Notes: generated by a model from the sequence alone, not told the origin. Shown: positions 46,586 through 55,914, counted from the first letter of the stretch. The stretch: DNA of 64,000 nt from Oceanospirillaceae bacterium (GCA_029938085.1 JAPYOS010000009.1:59122-123121), one strand, 5' to 3'. Numbers and translations are program-made.

Positions 46586-49500
46586 ATGATGCAATCATTT
46601 ATTCGCCTCTTTGCCAACCATAAAGTAGCGCCTAACTTGTTAATGTTGTTACTATTTTTATCTGGCGCCTATGGTTTAAAGCAGCTCAATACGCAGTTTT
46701 TCCCAGACTTTGCTGTCGATGTGGTGATGGTAAATATAGCGTGGCCTGGGGCCGCTGCAGAAGACGTACAAAGCAGCATTACCATCCCTGTTGAACAGGC
46801 CTTAAAAAGCGTAGCTAACGTGACTAAAGTTAACTCTAGCACCTACCGTGGCGGCGTGAGCCTTTGGTTAGACGTCGACAGCGGTGCAGATTTTACAGAA
46901 ACCACCAATGCCATCAAACAGCGGGTCGATTCGGTAGGTAATATGCCTACGGATGCTAAAACTCCAAGCGTTGAACAGTTTGTTATGTATGAAAACGTGG
47001 GCACCTTGCTCATTACCACCGACGGCCCTGTGGATGAACTGACTAACTTAGCCCGCCAAGCTGAACGGGAATTGCTGGCCAAGGGCATCAGCAAAATTAA
47101 CTTTACCGGTTTACCGGAACGGGAAATTGCCATTCAAGTAGACACCAGCACCATGCACGAGCTAGGTTTGTCTTTGCAAAATATGGCGGGCCTAATCAAC
47201 AATCAAAGCCAAGACGTGATGGCGGGAACTGCCGGACGTACAGACGGCTCTAAACAACTACGTGCTATTGGCAAAGTCTCAGACGTCAACAGTTTTGAAC
47301 AACTGCCGTTACTGACAGGCGACAATGCTCAATTGCTTCGCTTAGGTGACGTTGCCGACATCAGCCTGAGGCCTAAGGAAGATCAAAGCACCATACGTTA
47401 TCACGGAAAATCAGCCATTGAACTGTCGATCATGCGCAGCCAAAACGACGACACCATTAAAACCGCTGCCATTATGAATGACTGGGTGGCCGATGCCCGC
47501 GAGCGTTTTCCTCAGGGTGTAGAAATCGTGGTGTATGATGAGGCTTGGCTCATCCTTAAAGCCCGCATCAACCTGTTGATCAATAACGGCGCCACAGGTT
47601 TATTATTTGTGGTGGGTTTACTATTTTTATTCCTTAACTCCCGGGTGGCATTTTGGGTGGCGATGGGTATTCCTGCGTCTCTGCTCGCCACATGGGGAGT
47701 GATGTACTACATCGGCGGTTCCATTAACATGATCAGCTTATTTGGCATGATCATGGCTTTAGGTATTATCGTTGACGATGCCATCGTAGTAGGCGAAGAC
47801 ACCCTAGCTCATTCGCAGCGCGGCGAACCCTCGTTGCAGGCCGCCATGGCCGGTGCGCAACGTATGTTGGGGCCTGTGGCTGCGTCGTCATTAACCACCG
47901 TTGCAGCCTTTTTACCATTATTGTTAATTGGCGGGCCGATTGGCAGCATTTTATCGGACATCCCGGTGGTGGTTATTTGCGTGATCACTGTATCTTTGGT
48001 GGAGTGCTTCTTAATCCTACCTGGACACCTTCACCATGCGCTTAAAAACCGCGAGGGAAAAACCCCGTCGCGCTGGCGCACAGCCTTTGACCGAGGTTTT
48101 GAAAACTTCAAAAACAACATCTTCCGCCCAGCCGTTAGTTTTGCCATCGACTTTCGATTAGTCACCTTTAGCTTGGCAATCACTGCCTTTGTACTAGCGA
48201 TCGGATTGCTGGTAGGTGGACGCTTGCAGTTTGCCTTTTTCCCCAGCGTAGATGGTGATAATTTGCGTGCCAATGTTCAGTTTAGCAGCGGCACCCCAGC
48301 GGCCGAAGTGGCCTCCTACCTGGTAAGAGTAGAAGACGCTTTACTGGCCACCGAGGAAGAGTTAGGCGGCCAGCTAATTCGTGAACGGGCGGCCTACTTT
48401 GGCACCCACATGTTATCTAAGGATGGTATTTCTAGCCGTGATCAAATTGCTCTGCTGCGAGTAGAGTTAGACAGCACGGTACTACGCTCTGTGTCCAATG
48501 CCGAGTTTATTGACACCTGGAACAGCAAAATTCCTCGGGTACCAGGGTTGGAAAAAATCATTATTGACCAACCAGAGTCCGGCCCTCCAGGCAAACCCAT
48601 CGAAGCCAACATTACCGGTGCCAGCGCTAATGTCATGAAACAAGTTGCGCTGGAATTACAAACAGCACTAAAAGCCTTTACCGGCGTGCAAAACATCGAT
48701 GACAACCTACCGTACGGCATGGAACAGTTGATTTTCAGTTTAACCCCCGAAGCCACTACATTAGGCCTTACAAGCTCAGACATTGGTCGTCAACTCAGGT
48801 ATGCCTTTGACGGTGTGACGGTGCAAAGCTTTTACCAAGGCAGCGACGAAATTGATGTGCGGCTCATGCTCAAAGACCAAGATCGTAATAGCCTTTCAAC
48901 CCTATACGCCTTGCCTATCATTCTGCCTTCGGGCAGAACCGTGCCGTTATTAGAATTGGTAGAATTCAGTTCTCGTCGAGGCATTGACAAGTTCCGCAGC
49001 GAAAACGGGCAGCTCATGGTAACCGTACAAGCCGACGTGGACGTGGGTGCCACCAACGCCAACGTGGTGATCGAGGCGTTAAAAGAAGAAACCATCCCTA
49101 GCTTAGAGCGCCAATATGGTGTGCAGATTAGTTTTGGTGGCACCAAGGCAGACGAAGAAGAAACCTTAGGCGAAATGATGACCGGCCTAGCCTTAGCCTT
49201 AGTACTTATCTACATCGTATTGGCGTGGGTATTTGCGTCCTATACTTGGCCTATTGCGGTCATGTTCACCATTCCTTTTGGTTTAACAGGCGCTGTTTTA
49301 GGCCACGTGATGATGGACAGAGACTTAACGATCTTGTCATTGTTTGGCTTATTTGGTTTGTCCGGCATCGTCATTAATAACAGCATTGTACTGCTGTCTT
49401 TTTACAAAGAGTTTCGCGCTCAAGGCATGGAGCCAAAAGCCGCAGTGGTCGAGGCCGCCTGTCAAAGATTAAGGGCGGTATTACTCACCTCCATGACCAC

Positions 49501-49687
49501 CATCGCTGGCCTTACTCCCATTTTATTTGAAGAGTCGCTACAGGCGCAGTTCCTTATCCCGATGGCCATTTCTATTGTCTTTGGCTTGGCCTTAGGCACG
49601 CTGTTAATTCTGTTTGTAGTGCCTTCGATGGTACTCATGTTAGAAAACCTAACGGCGATACTGACGGGCAAAAAACGCAGCACTTAA
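46586..49687 (+). CDS. RND efflux transporter permease (AcrB/HAE1-like)
   Basis: Proton-driven trimeric exporter of 1033 residues. Twelve transmembrane helices and two large periplasmic loops are arranged as usual. TM4 contains GIIVDDAIVVGED, with the paired Asp of the proton relay, and TM10 has GLSGIVINNSIVLL. Closest style is the HAE1 multidrug/solvent group, but the substrate is not deducible. No TolC-like gene is nearby, so it must use a channel encoded elsewhere. The end overlaps the convergent dinB by 4 nt. Confidence 0.93.
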   Translation: MMQSFIRLFANHKVAPNLLMLLLFLSGAYGLKQLNTQFFPDFAVDVVMVNIAWPGAAAEDVQSSITIPVEQALKSVANVTKVNSSTYRGGVSLWLDVDSGADFTETTNAIKQRVDSVGNMPTDAKTPSVEQFVMYENVGTLLITTDGPVDELTNLARQAERELLAKGISKINFTGLPEREIAIQVDTSTMHELGLSLQNMAGLINNQSQDVMAGTAGRTDGSKQLRAIGKVSDVNSFEQLPLLTGDNAQLLRLGDVADISLRPKEDQSTIRYHGKSAIELSIMRSQNDDTIKTAAIMNDWVADARERFPQGVEIVVYDEAWLILKARINLLINNGATGLLFVVGLLFLFLNSRVAFWVAMGIPASLLATWGVMYYIGGSINMISLFGMIMALGIIVDDAIVVGEDTLAHSQRGEPSLQAAMAGAQRMLGPVAASSLTTVAAFLPLLLIGGPIGSILSDIPVVVICVITVSLVECFLILPGHLHHALKNREGKTPSRWRTAFDRGFENFKNNIFRPAVSFAIDFRLVTFSLAITAFVLAIGLLVGGRLQFAFFPSVDGDNLRANVQFSSGTPAAEVASYLVRVEDALLATEEELGGQLIRERAAYFGTHMLSKDGISSRDQIALLRVELDSTVLRSVSNAEFIDTWNSKIPRVPGLEKIIIDQPESGPPGKPIEANITGASANVMKQVALELQTALKAFTGVQNIDDNLPYGMEQLIFSLTPEATTLGLTSSDIGRQLRYAFDGVTVQSFYQGSDEIDVRLMLKDQDRNSLSTLYALPIILPSGRTVPLLELVEFSSRRGIDKFRSENGQLMVTVQADVDVGATNANVVIEALKEETIPSLERQYGVQISFGGTKADEEETLGEMMTGLALALVLIYIVLAWVFASYTWPIAVMFTIPFGLTGAVLGHVMMDRDLTILSLFGLFGLSGIVINNSIVLLSFYKEFRAQGMEPKAAVVEAACQRLRAVLLTSMTTIAGLTPILFEESLQAQFLIPMAISIVFGLALGTLLILFVVPSMVLMLENLTAILTGKKRST

Positions 49688-50766
49688 AACAAGCGTAGCT
49701 GCTGCTGAGTGATGGGGGTTTGCAACTTGAGCCCCAGCCCCAGCAGCCGCACCCCTCTTTTTTGCTGCTGCGCATTTCCGCTTGTAAAGGCTTGCTGCAG
49801 CAATGGTTGAAACAGGTCTAAGTCTATGTCATTAGTGGCATACTCTCGGGTGAGCTGAGTAAAATCGGCAAACTTGAGTTTAACCACCACCCCAGAGACC
49901 GCATACTGCGCAGTGAGCTGCTGCCAGCGTAACATCAGTTGTTCATAGAGTGGCTGCAACGCTTGTGCACAATCTTCTAACTTCACCAAATCCTTACGGT
50001 AGGTATTTTCCACCGACACCGATTTACGAATGCGACGGGTTTGCACAGGCCGCTCATCTAAGCCAAATCGACGCAGCGCCAACGACTGACCCATGCGACC
50101 AAACTTATGCTCTAACTCCAATGCCGTAAAAGCACGTAAATCGGCACAAATATAGATGTTTTCGGCGGCCAGTTTGGCGGCGCTGACGGGGCCGATGCCA
50201 GGTATTTTGTTAACTGCCAACTGAGCACTAAAGGCGTCCATTTCATCAGGTTTAACCACAAACAAACCATTCGGTTTACGCCAGTCACTGGCTACTTTGG
50301 CAATAAACTTGTTGGGCGCAACACCTGCAGAGATGGTAATCCCCACTTCAGCCTCCACTTCGGCACGAATGCGTTGAGCAATACGTGTAGCACTACCACC
50401 ACATAGGGTGGACTCGGTGACGTCGATAAATGCTTCGTCTAAGGACAAAGGTTCTATACGATCTGAATAGCGCCTAAAGATGGCCATTATTTGTGCGGAC
50501 ACCGACTTATACAAGGCCATACGACCGGGCAAAATCAACAGCTGCGGACAAACCCGCAAGGCTTGTGCTGAGGACATCGCCGAATGCACCCCAAACACCC
50601 GTGCAGGATAGTTACACGTGGCAATCACACCGCGGCTATTGGCAGGCCCCCCAATAGCAATAGGTCTATGCTGATAACTGGGTTGGTCTCGCATTTCCAC
50701 GGCCGCATAAAAACAATCACAATCGCAATGGATAATTTTTCGATCGACCGGCACGGGACTAAGCAT
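49684..50766 (-). CDS. dinB: DNA polymerase IV
   Basis: Y-family translesion polymerase. The 360 residues contain IIHCDCDCFYAAVEMRDQP, with the first catalytic Asp at residue 15, and the palm motif SLDEAFIDVT. A helix-hairpin-helix (KIPGIGPVSAAKL) and a little-finger domain follow. The C-terminal QQQLRLF is a likely beta-clamp-binding motif. The N-terminus is about seven residues longer than in E. coli. A LexA-like site lies 20 nt upstream of the start. Confidence 0.96.
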   Translation of the reverse strand: MLSPVPVDRKIIHCDCDCFYAAVEMRDQPSYQHRPIAIGGPANSRGVIATCNYPARVFGVHSAMSSAQALRVCPQLLILPGRMALYKSVSAQIMAIFRRYSDRIEPLSLDEAFIDVTESTLCGGSATRIAQRIRAEVEAEVGITISAGVAPNKFIAKVASDWRKPNGLFVVKPDEMDAFSAQLAVNKIPGIGPVSAAKLAAENIYICADLRAFTALELEHKFGRMGQSLALRRFGLDERPVQTRRIRKSVSVENTYRKDLVKLEDCAQALQPLYEQLMLRWQQLTAQYAVSGVVVKLKFADFTQLTREYATNDIDLDLFQPLLQQAFTSGNAQQQKRGVRLLGLGLKLQTPITQQQLRLF

Positions 50767-50785
50767 CTATGATCACGCCAAATAA

Positions 50786-50801
50786 CTGTATATTTAACCA
50801 G
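50786..50801. promoter_or_regulatory. Candidate LexA (SOS) box upstream of dinB
   Basis: The 16-mer CTGTATATTTAACCAG agrees with the gammaproteobacterial LexA consensus at 13 of 16 positions, with CTGT and the CAG end intact. It lies 20 nt before the dinB start codon, where SOS operators of dinB are usual. Confidence 0.7.
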
Positions 50802-50904
50802 TATTTTACCTATTTTAACGCCAACATCAAGCCCCTCGTCTAGCGCACTAGGCCTGAAAGCGATATCATGGCGGTTGCTCAATTTGGCCTTTTAGAGACG
50901 ATTC

Positions 50905-51222
50905 ATGGATAACCCAATAACAACTCAAACTGAAATGGAAGCCGCCGCTTTTCGTAAACTTGTGGCTCACCTAGATAATCGAAAAGATGTACAAAACATC
51001 GACTTAATGATTCTTGCTGGGTTTTGCCGTAATTGCATGAGCAAATGGCTTATGGCCGCAGCCGATGAACAAGGCGTAGCCATGGATTATGACCAAGCTC
51101 GAGAGCAGGTTTACCGCATGCCCTATGAGCAGTGGAAGCAAAACCACCAAACCCCAGCGACAGACGCACAAAAAAGTGCTTTTGCAGCTATGGAAGCGGC
51201 CAAAGCCGCCTCCAAACAATAA
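50905..51222 (+). CDS. DUF1244 family protein
   Basis: A 105-residue protein with the DUF1244 signature FRKLVAHLDNRKDVQNIDLM followed by LAGFCRNCMSKW, including the conserved Cys pair. The family is common in proteobacteria and has no assigned function. The C-terminus is a basic, alanine-rich tail (AMEAAKAASKQ). It is the first gene after the dinB divergence. Confidence 0.88.
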   Translation: MDNPITTQTEMEAAAFRKLVAHLDNRKDVQNIDLMILAGFCRNCMSKWLMAAADEQGVAMDYDQAREQVYRMPYEQWKQNHQTPATDAQKSAFAAMEAAKAASKQ

Positions 51223-51228
51223 AATTCT

Positions 51229-51411
51229 ATGTTTCAGTCTAGCCGCCATTCTCACTCCTTGATGCCCACTTTAGAGGCCAAGGTGAAACTGATGCTGACG
51301 GAAACACTGACTCTAAACCTGGAAATCGCACAATTGCAGCAGGAAAATGCACGCCTTCGGGCTCAACTAACGGAATGGGATAAAACCGATATTGAGTCTA
51401 GACCGCACTAG
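51229..51411 (+). CDS. Possible small coiled-coil protein
   Basis: A 60-codon open frame starting 6 nt after the DUF1244 stop and ending 15 nt before the Bax-like gene. Its middle (residues 15-48) is a heptad-like helix rich in Leu, Gln and Glu (IAQLQQENARLRAQL), which would form a coiled coil. A second in-frame ATG lies at residue 12. No ribosome binding site is clear for the first start. Real coding is plausible because of the helix pattern and tight spacing, but not proven. Confidence 0.45.
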   Translation: MFQSSRHSHSLMPTLEAKVKLMLTETLTLNLEIAQLQQENARLRAQLTEWDKTDIESRPH

Positions 51412-51426
51412 GAAATTTTTCTGTAT

Positions 51427-52473
51427 ATGAATAGCGCCTTATTTTTTCAGCGACACAAAAGCCTACTGTCCATTGTTGGTGTGTTAATGCTCGCCTTGAT
51501 CGTGGTGACGATAAACAAGCATGAGCCAACGCCAGATGCGGACGTGGCCACAGCCCCAGAAACTGAGACCCCTAAGCGGACATTTAAAACGCCCGTTGCT
51601 GTAGCACCCGTTGCTGTAGCACCCGTTGCTGTAGCACCCGTTGCGGCCGAACCTAGGGTCGTGTCGAGCGCTAATGCCGCCGCTAGTATTAGCCACGCCA
51701 TTGAATCCAGCTTACGGCCAGAGGTGATGCCACTGCCCAACTTTGGCGCTATGCTGGACGTGAAAACAAAAAAGACCGCGTTCTTTAATTATTTGCTGGT
51801 TTTATCGCAAACCGCCAATACTAAGATCAAACAACTTCGTGCCGAAATAAAGCGCATGAACCCCCAACGACTCACCCACTTACAAACCCAGCGCCTAAAC
51901 CGCTTATCTAAAACCCACAAGATCAAAACCAAAGATCCACAACAACAAATTAATTTGTTGTTACGCAAAATTGAACGCGTACCCGCCGCGTTGGTGTTGG
52001 CACAAGCAGCCAATGAAAGCGCATGGGGCACCTCGCGATTTGCCACCCAAGGTAATAATTTATTTGGCCAGTGGTGTTTTAGCAAAGGCTGCGGTCTGAT
52101 TCCCAACGGCCGCCCCGCTGGCGAGACCTACGAAGTACGCAAGTTCAAAGACCCTCAAGCCTCGGTGGATGCTTATATTCGTAATTTAAACTCCCATGGC
52201 AGCTACATTGGTTTAAGGCGTATACGTGAGTGTTTAATCAACAACAAACAAACAATGTCGGGCCGGGCCTTATCTGCGGGACTCATAGGTTATTCTTCTA
52301 GAGGGATAGACTACATCAATGATATCAGGGGCTTGATCCGCGTTAATAAGTTGGAGCCATGGCATGCCAGTTGGTGGGGCGATGCCCTTCTTCACCCCTG
52401 CAGCGCATTGGTTCAGCTACCTCAGCCCGAGACCGAACCCGAAGACGCCATCAGCGATACTAAGGAACTGTAA
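51427..52473 (+). CDS. Bax-like glucosaminidase-domain protein
   Basis: A 348-residue envelope protein. An N-terminal membrane anchor (about 12-30) is followed by a low-complexity linker with VAVAP repeats (residues 56-73), a helical segment rich in Arg and Lys, and a mannosyl-glycoprotein endo-beta-N-acetylglucosaminidase-like domain. The domain has LAQAANESAWGTSRFATQGNN, FGQWCF and YEVRKFKDPQASVDAYIRNLNSH, as in E. coli Bax and FlgJ-type hydrolases; Glu of NESAWG is the expected acid. It probably acts on peptidoglycan. Confidence 0.9.
   Translation: MNSALFFQRHKSLLSIVGVLMLALIVVTINKHEPTPDADVATAPETETPKRTFKTPVAVAPVAVAPVAVAPVAAEPRVVSSANAAASISHAIESSLRPEVMPLPNFGAMLDVKTKKTAFFNYLLVLSQTANTKIKQLRAEIKRMNPQRLTHLQTQRLNRLSKTHKIKTKDPQQQINLLLRKIERVPAALVLAQAANESAWGTSRFATQGNNLFGQWCFSKGCGLIPNGRPAGETYEVRKFKDPQASVDAYIRNLNSHGSYIGLRRIRECLINNKQTMSGRALSAGLIGYSSRGIDYINDIRGLIRVNKLEPWHASWWGDALLHPCSALVQLPQPETEPEDAISDTKEL
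51592..51644 (+). repeat. 15-nt tandem repeat inside the Bax-like gene
   Basis: The unit CCCGTTGCTGTAGCA occurs three times exactly (51592-51606, 51607-51621, 51622-51636) and a fourth time in part. It encodes the periplasmic linker PVAVA-PVAVA-PVAVA-PVAA. The unit is a multiple of three, so copy changes keep the frame. Confidence 0.95.
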
Positions 52474-52474
52474 T

Positions 52475-52813
52475 ATGTCGCGACTTGTTTACTCTACAGA
52501 TCAAGGCAGGCTCTGCCCCGACTGCCAGCAAGCCCAATGCCAATGCAGCACCAGTGACGCTGAAGCGGGCGACGGTAATGTACGTATACGTTTAGAAACC
52601 AAAGGCCGTAAAGGTAAAGGGGTCACCACTGTAACCGGCATTCCTTTAGTTGGAGCTGAGTTGAAAGAACTACTCAAAGAATTAAAACAAAAAACCAGCA
52701 CCGGCGGCGCCGTTAAAGACCAAACCCTAGAACTACAAGGGGATCAACGGGATAAGTTATTATTATTACTCAGCAACCGCGGTTGGAGCTCGGTAAAAAA
52801 GGCAGGTGGCTAA
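52475..52813 (+). CDS. YciH/SUI1-family translation factor
   Basis: A 112-residue protein with the SUI1 (eIF1-like) fold: VRIRLETKGRKGKGVTTVTGIP, then LKELLKELKQKTSTGGAVKD and LELQGDQRDKLLLLLSNRGW. The short N-terminal part has a cysteine cluster (CPDCQQAQCQC) of zinc-binding type. YciH binds the 30S subunit and can affect start selection. The start overlaps nothing but lies only one base after the Bax-like stop. The stop overlaps the DUF3301 start. Confidence 0.92.
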   Translation: MSRLVYSTDQGRLCPDCQQAQCQCSTSDAEAGDGNVRIRLETKGRKGKGVTTVTGIPLVGAELKELLKELKQKTSTGGAVKDQTLELQGDQRDKLLLLLSNRGWSSVKKAGG

Positions 52814-53115
52814 TGGGTTGGTTATTATTGCCATTAATCGCTGCACTTGTGTATTGGTGGGACACTAGCGCGGCTAAAGACCGGGCTAGAGTATTGGCTA
52901 AACAACAGTGCGAGCAACAAAATCTACAGCTATTAGATGACACAGTCGCCCTGAAGAAGACCCGCCTAAAACGCAACCACAAGGGACATGTGGTGTTATT
53001 ACGCCAGTTTATGTTCGAATTTAGCAGTGATGGCGAGCAAAGAACCTTAGGTGAACTACACTTACTTGGTAAGAAACTAACCCATGTTCACCTAGAAGTG
53101 CATCGAATCCACTAG
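52813..53115 (+). CDS. DUF3301 family membrane-anchored protein
   Basis: A 100-residue protein with one N-terminal hydrophobic helix (residues 2-17), followed by WWDTSAAKDRARVLAKQQCEQQNLQLLDDTVAL, here cited in parts: KDRARVLAKQQC and LQLLDDTVAL are the family core. The rest is predicted beta strands (QFMFEFSSDGEQRTLGEL). This matches DUF3301, of unknown function. Its ATG overlaps the YciH stop (TAATG), so it is translationally coupled. Confidence 0.85.
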   Translation: MGWLLLPLIAALVYWWDTSAAKDRARVLAKQQCEQQNLQLLDDTVALKKTRLKRNHKGHVVLLRQFMFEFSSDGEQRTLGELHLLGKKLTHVHLEVHRIH

Positions 53116-53202
53116 AATCCGTGACAGGCTCTAGAGTTTAGCGCCCACTCTGCTAGAATAGGCCTTTAGGCGTTTAAGCTATTATTTTTCGGGGAATATG
53201 AG

Positions 53203-55110
53203 TTGTCGAATCTACCAGTGATCATTGGTTTCGGTGGAGTTAATCCGGCCGGTCGAACCTCCTCCCACCATGGCTACCGCCGCCTTATACTTGACTCGCT
53301 AGATCAGCAAAGCAGAATAGACACCCTCACCGACTTGGCCATACTCACTAATACGGCCACCTACAATAACGGCCATTACCAGATACCTGGCCAAACCCAA
53401 CAATATTCACCAGCCCAATTGGCCTCACAGCTGTCGACTCAGTTACAAGACGCGACCTTAATTCGACCCATCCGTCCCGCAGCATACGACATTCACCAGT
53501 TAGTCCTTAATAAATCAGCGGAAATTCGCCCCGCCAGCGGTGACAGCACCTGCATCCGGATGCGCAAACGCCATTTGCCCAGCCAACGGCCTGACACTTG
53601 GACAGTGACACCTGTCGACGAGGACACCGTAGAAGTTACCATTAGCGGCAGCTTTGCCGCCATATTACCCGACAGCAAACGTGCACCGGTGAGTGCCGCT
53701 GGCCAGTTGCCGGACGGCTTCGCCCCGGGTTCATTGTATCAGTCACGTAATCATCCACGTAATTTACAGATGACAGTGTACGGTGCCTCCGACGCGCTTA
53801 AGTCTACCGGTATAGAGTGGCAAGACATACAAGATCAGATTGCACCTGACCGTATCGCTGTATATGCCAGCAATTCCATTGGCCAGCTTGATGAAGCCGG
53901 TTTTGGTGGTTTGTTAAAAAACCCGATTTCAGGCAAGCGCATTACCTCTAAACAAATGCCGTTGGGTTATGGTCAAATGCCAGCCGATTTTGTCAATGCC
54001 TATTTATTAGGCAGTGTGGGTGCTGTCGGTTCAGCCCTAGGCGCATGTGCAACGTTTTTATATAATTTGCGTAACGCCGTGGACGACATCAAGAGCGGCC
54101 GCCGCGATTTGGTAGTGGTCGGCGGTAGTGATGCCCCGATTACGCCAGAGGTGATGGAAGGTTTTCGCACTATGGGTGCGTTGGCAGAAGACCACGACGT
54201 AGCGGCCTTAGACGATGCAGCGGAGGCCAACTTACGTCGCACCTCCAGGCCGTTTTCCACTAACTGTGGTTTTACCATGGGCGAAGCCTCGCAGTGGATC
54301 GTACTCACTAGTGATGATCTAGCCCTCAAACTGGGTGCCCAAATCCACGCCGCTGTGCCTGGCGTTTTCGTTAATGCCGATGGCCATAAAAAGTCAATAT
54401 CAGCACCGGGCATTGGCAATTACATTACCTTAGCCAAAGCCGCAGCCCTGACCGAAAGTATGTTAGGCAGCCAGTCGTTACAACAACGCTCGTGCGTACA
54501 GGCACACGGCACCAGCACACCGCAAAATCGCGTGACCGAATCCCATGTACTCAACAAAACGGCTAAAAGTTTTGGCATTGAGGCGTGGAAAGTGGGCGCG
54601 GTCAAAGCTTACCTAGGCCACTCACAAGGCACTGCGGGCGGCGATCAGTTAGCCGTATCTTTGGGATTATGGCGTTATGGCATCCTGCCCGGCATCGCTA
54701 CTATCGATCATGTTGCTGATGACGTACACACCAGTCATTTATCCATTCAAGCGCAACATCACGAGCTAGGCACACAAGGCATCGATACAGTGCTGCTCAA
54801 CTCAAAAGGGTTTGGCGGCAACAATGCCAGCGCGGTGCTGATGGGCCCCCATATTGCTCTGCAATTGATGACCAAAAAACATGGCGCCAAGGCTATGGCA
54901 GCCTTGGCTCTGGCGCAAGAAAAGTCGCTAGCCGCGGCATCTGAGTACGATACCCAAACCATGCGTGGGCAAACGCAACCCACCTATAAGTTTGGCCATA
55001 ACGTATTAGCGGGTGAAGACCTGAGCATTAGTCGTCATGAAATACGCATCCCAGGCTATGCTCAAGCGGTAGACCTTAGCCTAAGCAATCCATTTGACGA
55101 CATGTGTTAA
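53203..55110 (+). CDS. fabY: Beta-ketoacyl-ACP synthase FabY
   Basis: Ketosynthase that in Pseudomonas starts fatty-acid synthesis from acetyl-CoA and malonyl-ACP instead of FabH. The 635 residues match FabY length (634 in P. aeruginosa) and start LPVIIGFGGVNPAGRTS. The catalytic triad is C282 (SALGACATFLYN), H435 (VQAHGTSTPQN) and H473 (AYLGHSQGTAGG). The start is a TTG with GGGGA seven nt upstream; an out-of-frame ATG just before it is not used. The end overlaps the convergent TatD-family gene by 4 nt. Confidence 0.9.
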   Translation: MSNLPVIIGFGGVNPAGRTSSHHGYRRLILDSLDQQSRIDTLTDLAILTNTATYNNGHYQIPGQTQQYSPAQLASQLSTQLQDATLIRPIRPAAYDIHQLVLNKSAEIRPASGDSTCIRMRKRHLPSQRPDTWTVTPVDEDTVEVTISGSFAAILPDSKRAPVSAAGQLPDGFAPGSLYQSRNHPRNLQMTVYGASDALKSTGIEWQDIQDQIAPDRIAVYASNSIGQLDEAGFGGLLKNPISGKRITSKQMPLGYGQMPADFVNAYLLGSVGAVGSALGACATFLYNLRNAVDDIKSGRRDLVVVGGSDAPITPEVMEGFRTMGALAEDHDVAALDDAAEANLRRTSRPFSTNCGFTMGEASQWIVLTSDDLALKLGAQIHAAVPGVFVNADGHKKSISAPGIGNYITLAKAAALTESMLGSQSLQQRSCVQAHGTSTPQNRVTESHVLNKTAKSFGIEAWKVGAVKAYLGHSQGTAGGDQLAVSLGLWRYGILPGIATIDHVADDVHTSHLSIQAQHHELGTQGIDTVLLNSKGFGGNNASAVLMGPHIALQLMTKKHGAKAMAALALAQEKSLAAASEYDTQTMRGQTQPTYKFGHNVLAGEDLSISRHEIRIPGYAQAVDLSLSNPFDDMC

Positions 55111-55892
55111 CCCAGCCGTAATACTTGCTGGGTATTGACATAGGTTTGTTGGGCGATTTGCTCAATCGATTCAGGCCTTATGGTTGCCAGTTGCTGTAAC
55201 ACCCTTGGCAAATAATCGGGCCGATTAGGCAAGGCTCTATCTGAGCCTGCCATAGGCATATCCGGCGCATCTGTTTCCAACACTATATCTGCTAAGGGCA
55301 AGGCTATCGCCAAGCGTTTTATCGCCTGTGCACGGTCGTAGGTGAGCGTACCCCCTAATCCGATTTTGAAGCCGAGCTTGGTAAAGGCCAGTGCTTGCTG
55401 CTGGCTACCGCTAAAGGCATGCACAATACCGCCCTCAGCAAACGCGTGTCGCCGTAACAGTTGAGCTAGCCTGTCATTAGCCTTACGACAATGCACAATG
55501 ACGGGCAAGCTGTGTTGCTGTGCTAAATCTAATTGCGCCAGCAAGCAAATCTCTTGCTCGGCCTGCGTGAACCCCTTTAAGCTCATGTCTAGGTGAAAAT
55601 CCAGCCCTATCTCGCCTACTGCTATGGGCTGATGCGCCTCAATAGTCTCATGCAGCAGCTGTAAATGGCTAGATTCATGGGCATTACAAAAATACGGATG
55701 CAAGCCTAGAGCTAAATGCCAGTGAGGGTTTTGTTGACACAGTTTAATTTGACGCTGAAAATAAGACGCTTGGGTCGCAGGCACTACCAGCTGCGTCACG
55801 CCATGATCTAAGCAGGACTGCCATAGGTCTGGTTGTAGGCTTTGTAAACGCGGGTGGTCCCAATGGCAATGGCTATCGATTAGCTGATGCAT
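55107..55892 (-). CDS. TatD-family metal-dependent hydrolase
   Basis: A 261-residue TIM-barrel enzyme. Metal ligands are seen in LIDSHCHWDH, Glu in VGEIGLDFH, His in VIVHCRKAND, His in GIVHAFSGS and Asp in ETDAPDM. It is closest in length and features to the YjjV/TatD DNase group that processes 3' ends of nucleic acids. It lies 22 nt before prfC's 3' end on the same strand and may be read from the prfC transcript. Confidence 0.93.
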   Translation of the reverse strand: MHQLIDSHCHWDHPRLQSLQPDLWQSCLDHGVTQLVVPATQASYFQRQIKLCQQNPHWHLALGLHPYFCNAHESSHLQLLHETIEAHQPIAVGEIGLDFHLDMSLKGFTQAEQEICLLAQLDLAQQHSLPVIVHCRKANDRLAQLLRRHAFAEGGIVHAFSGSQQQALAFTKLGFKIGLGGTLTYDRAQAIKRLAIALPLADIVLETDAPDMPMAGSDRALPNRPDYLPRVLQQLATIRPESIEQIAQQTYVNTQQVLRLG

Positions 55893-55914
55893 TGAGACCT
55901 CCCGTTAAATGATG

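Noticed and set aside
51592..51644. Short direct repeats as a possible CRISPR array
   Set aside because: Units are contiguous without spacers and encode an in-frame protein linker.
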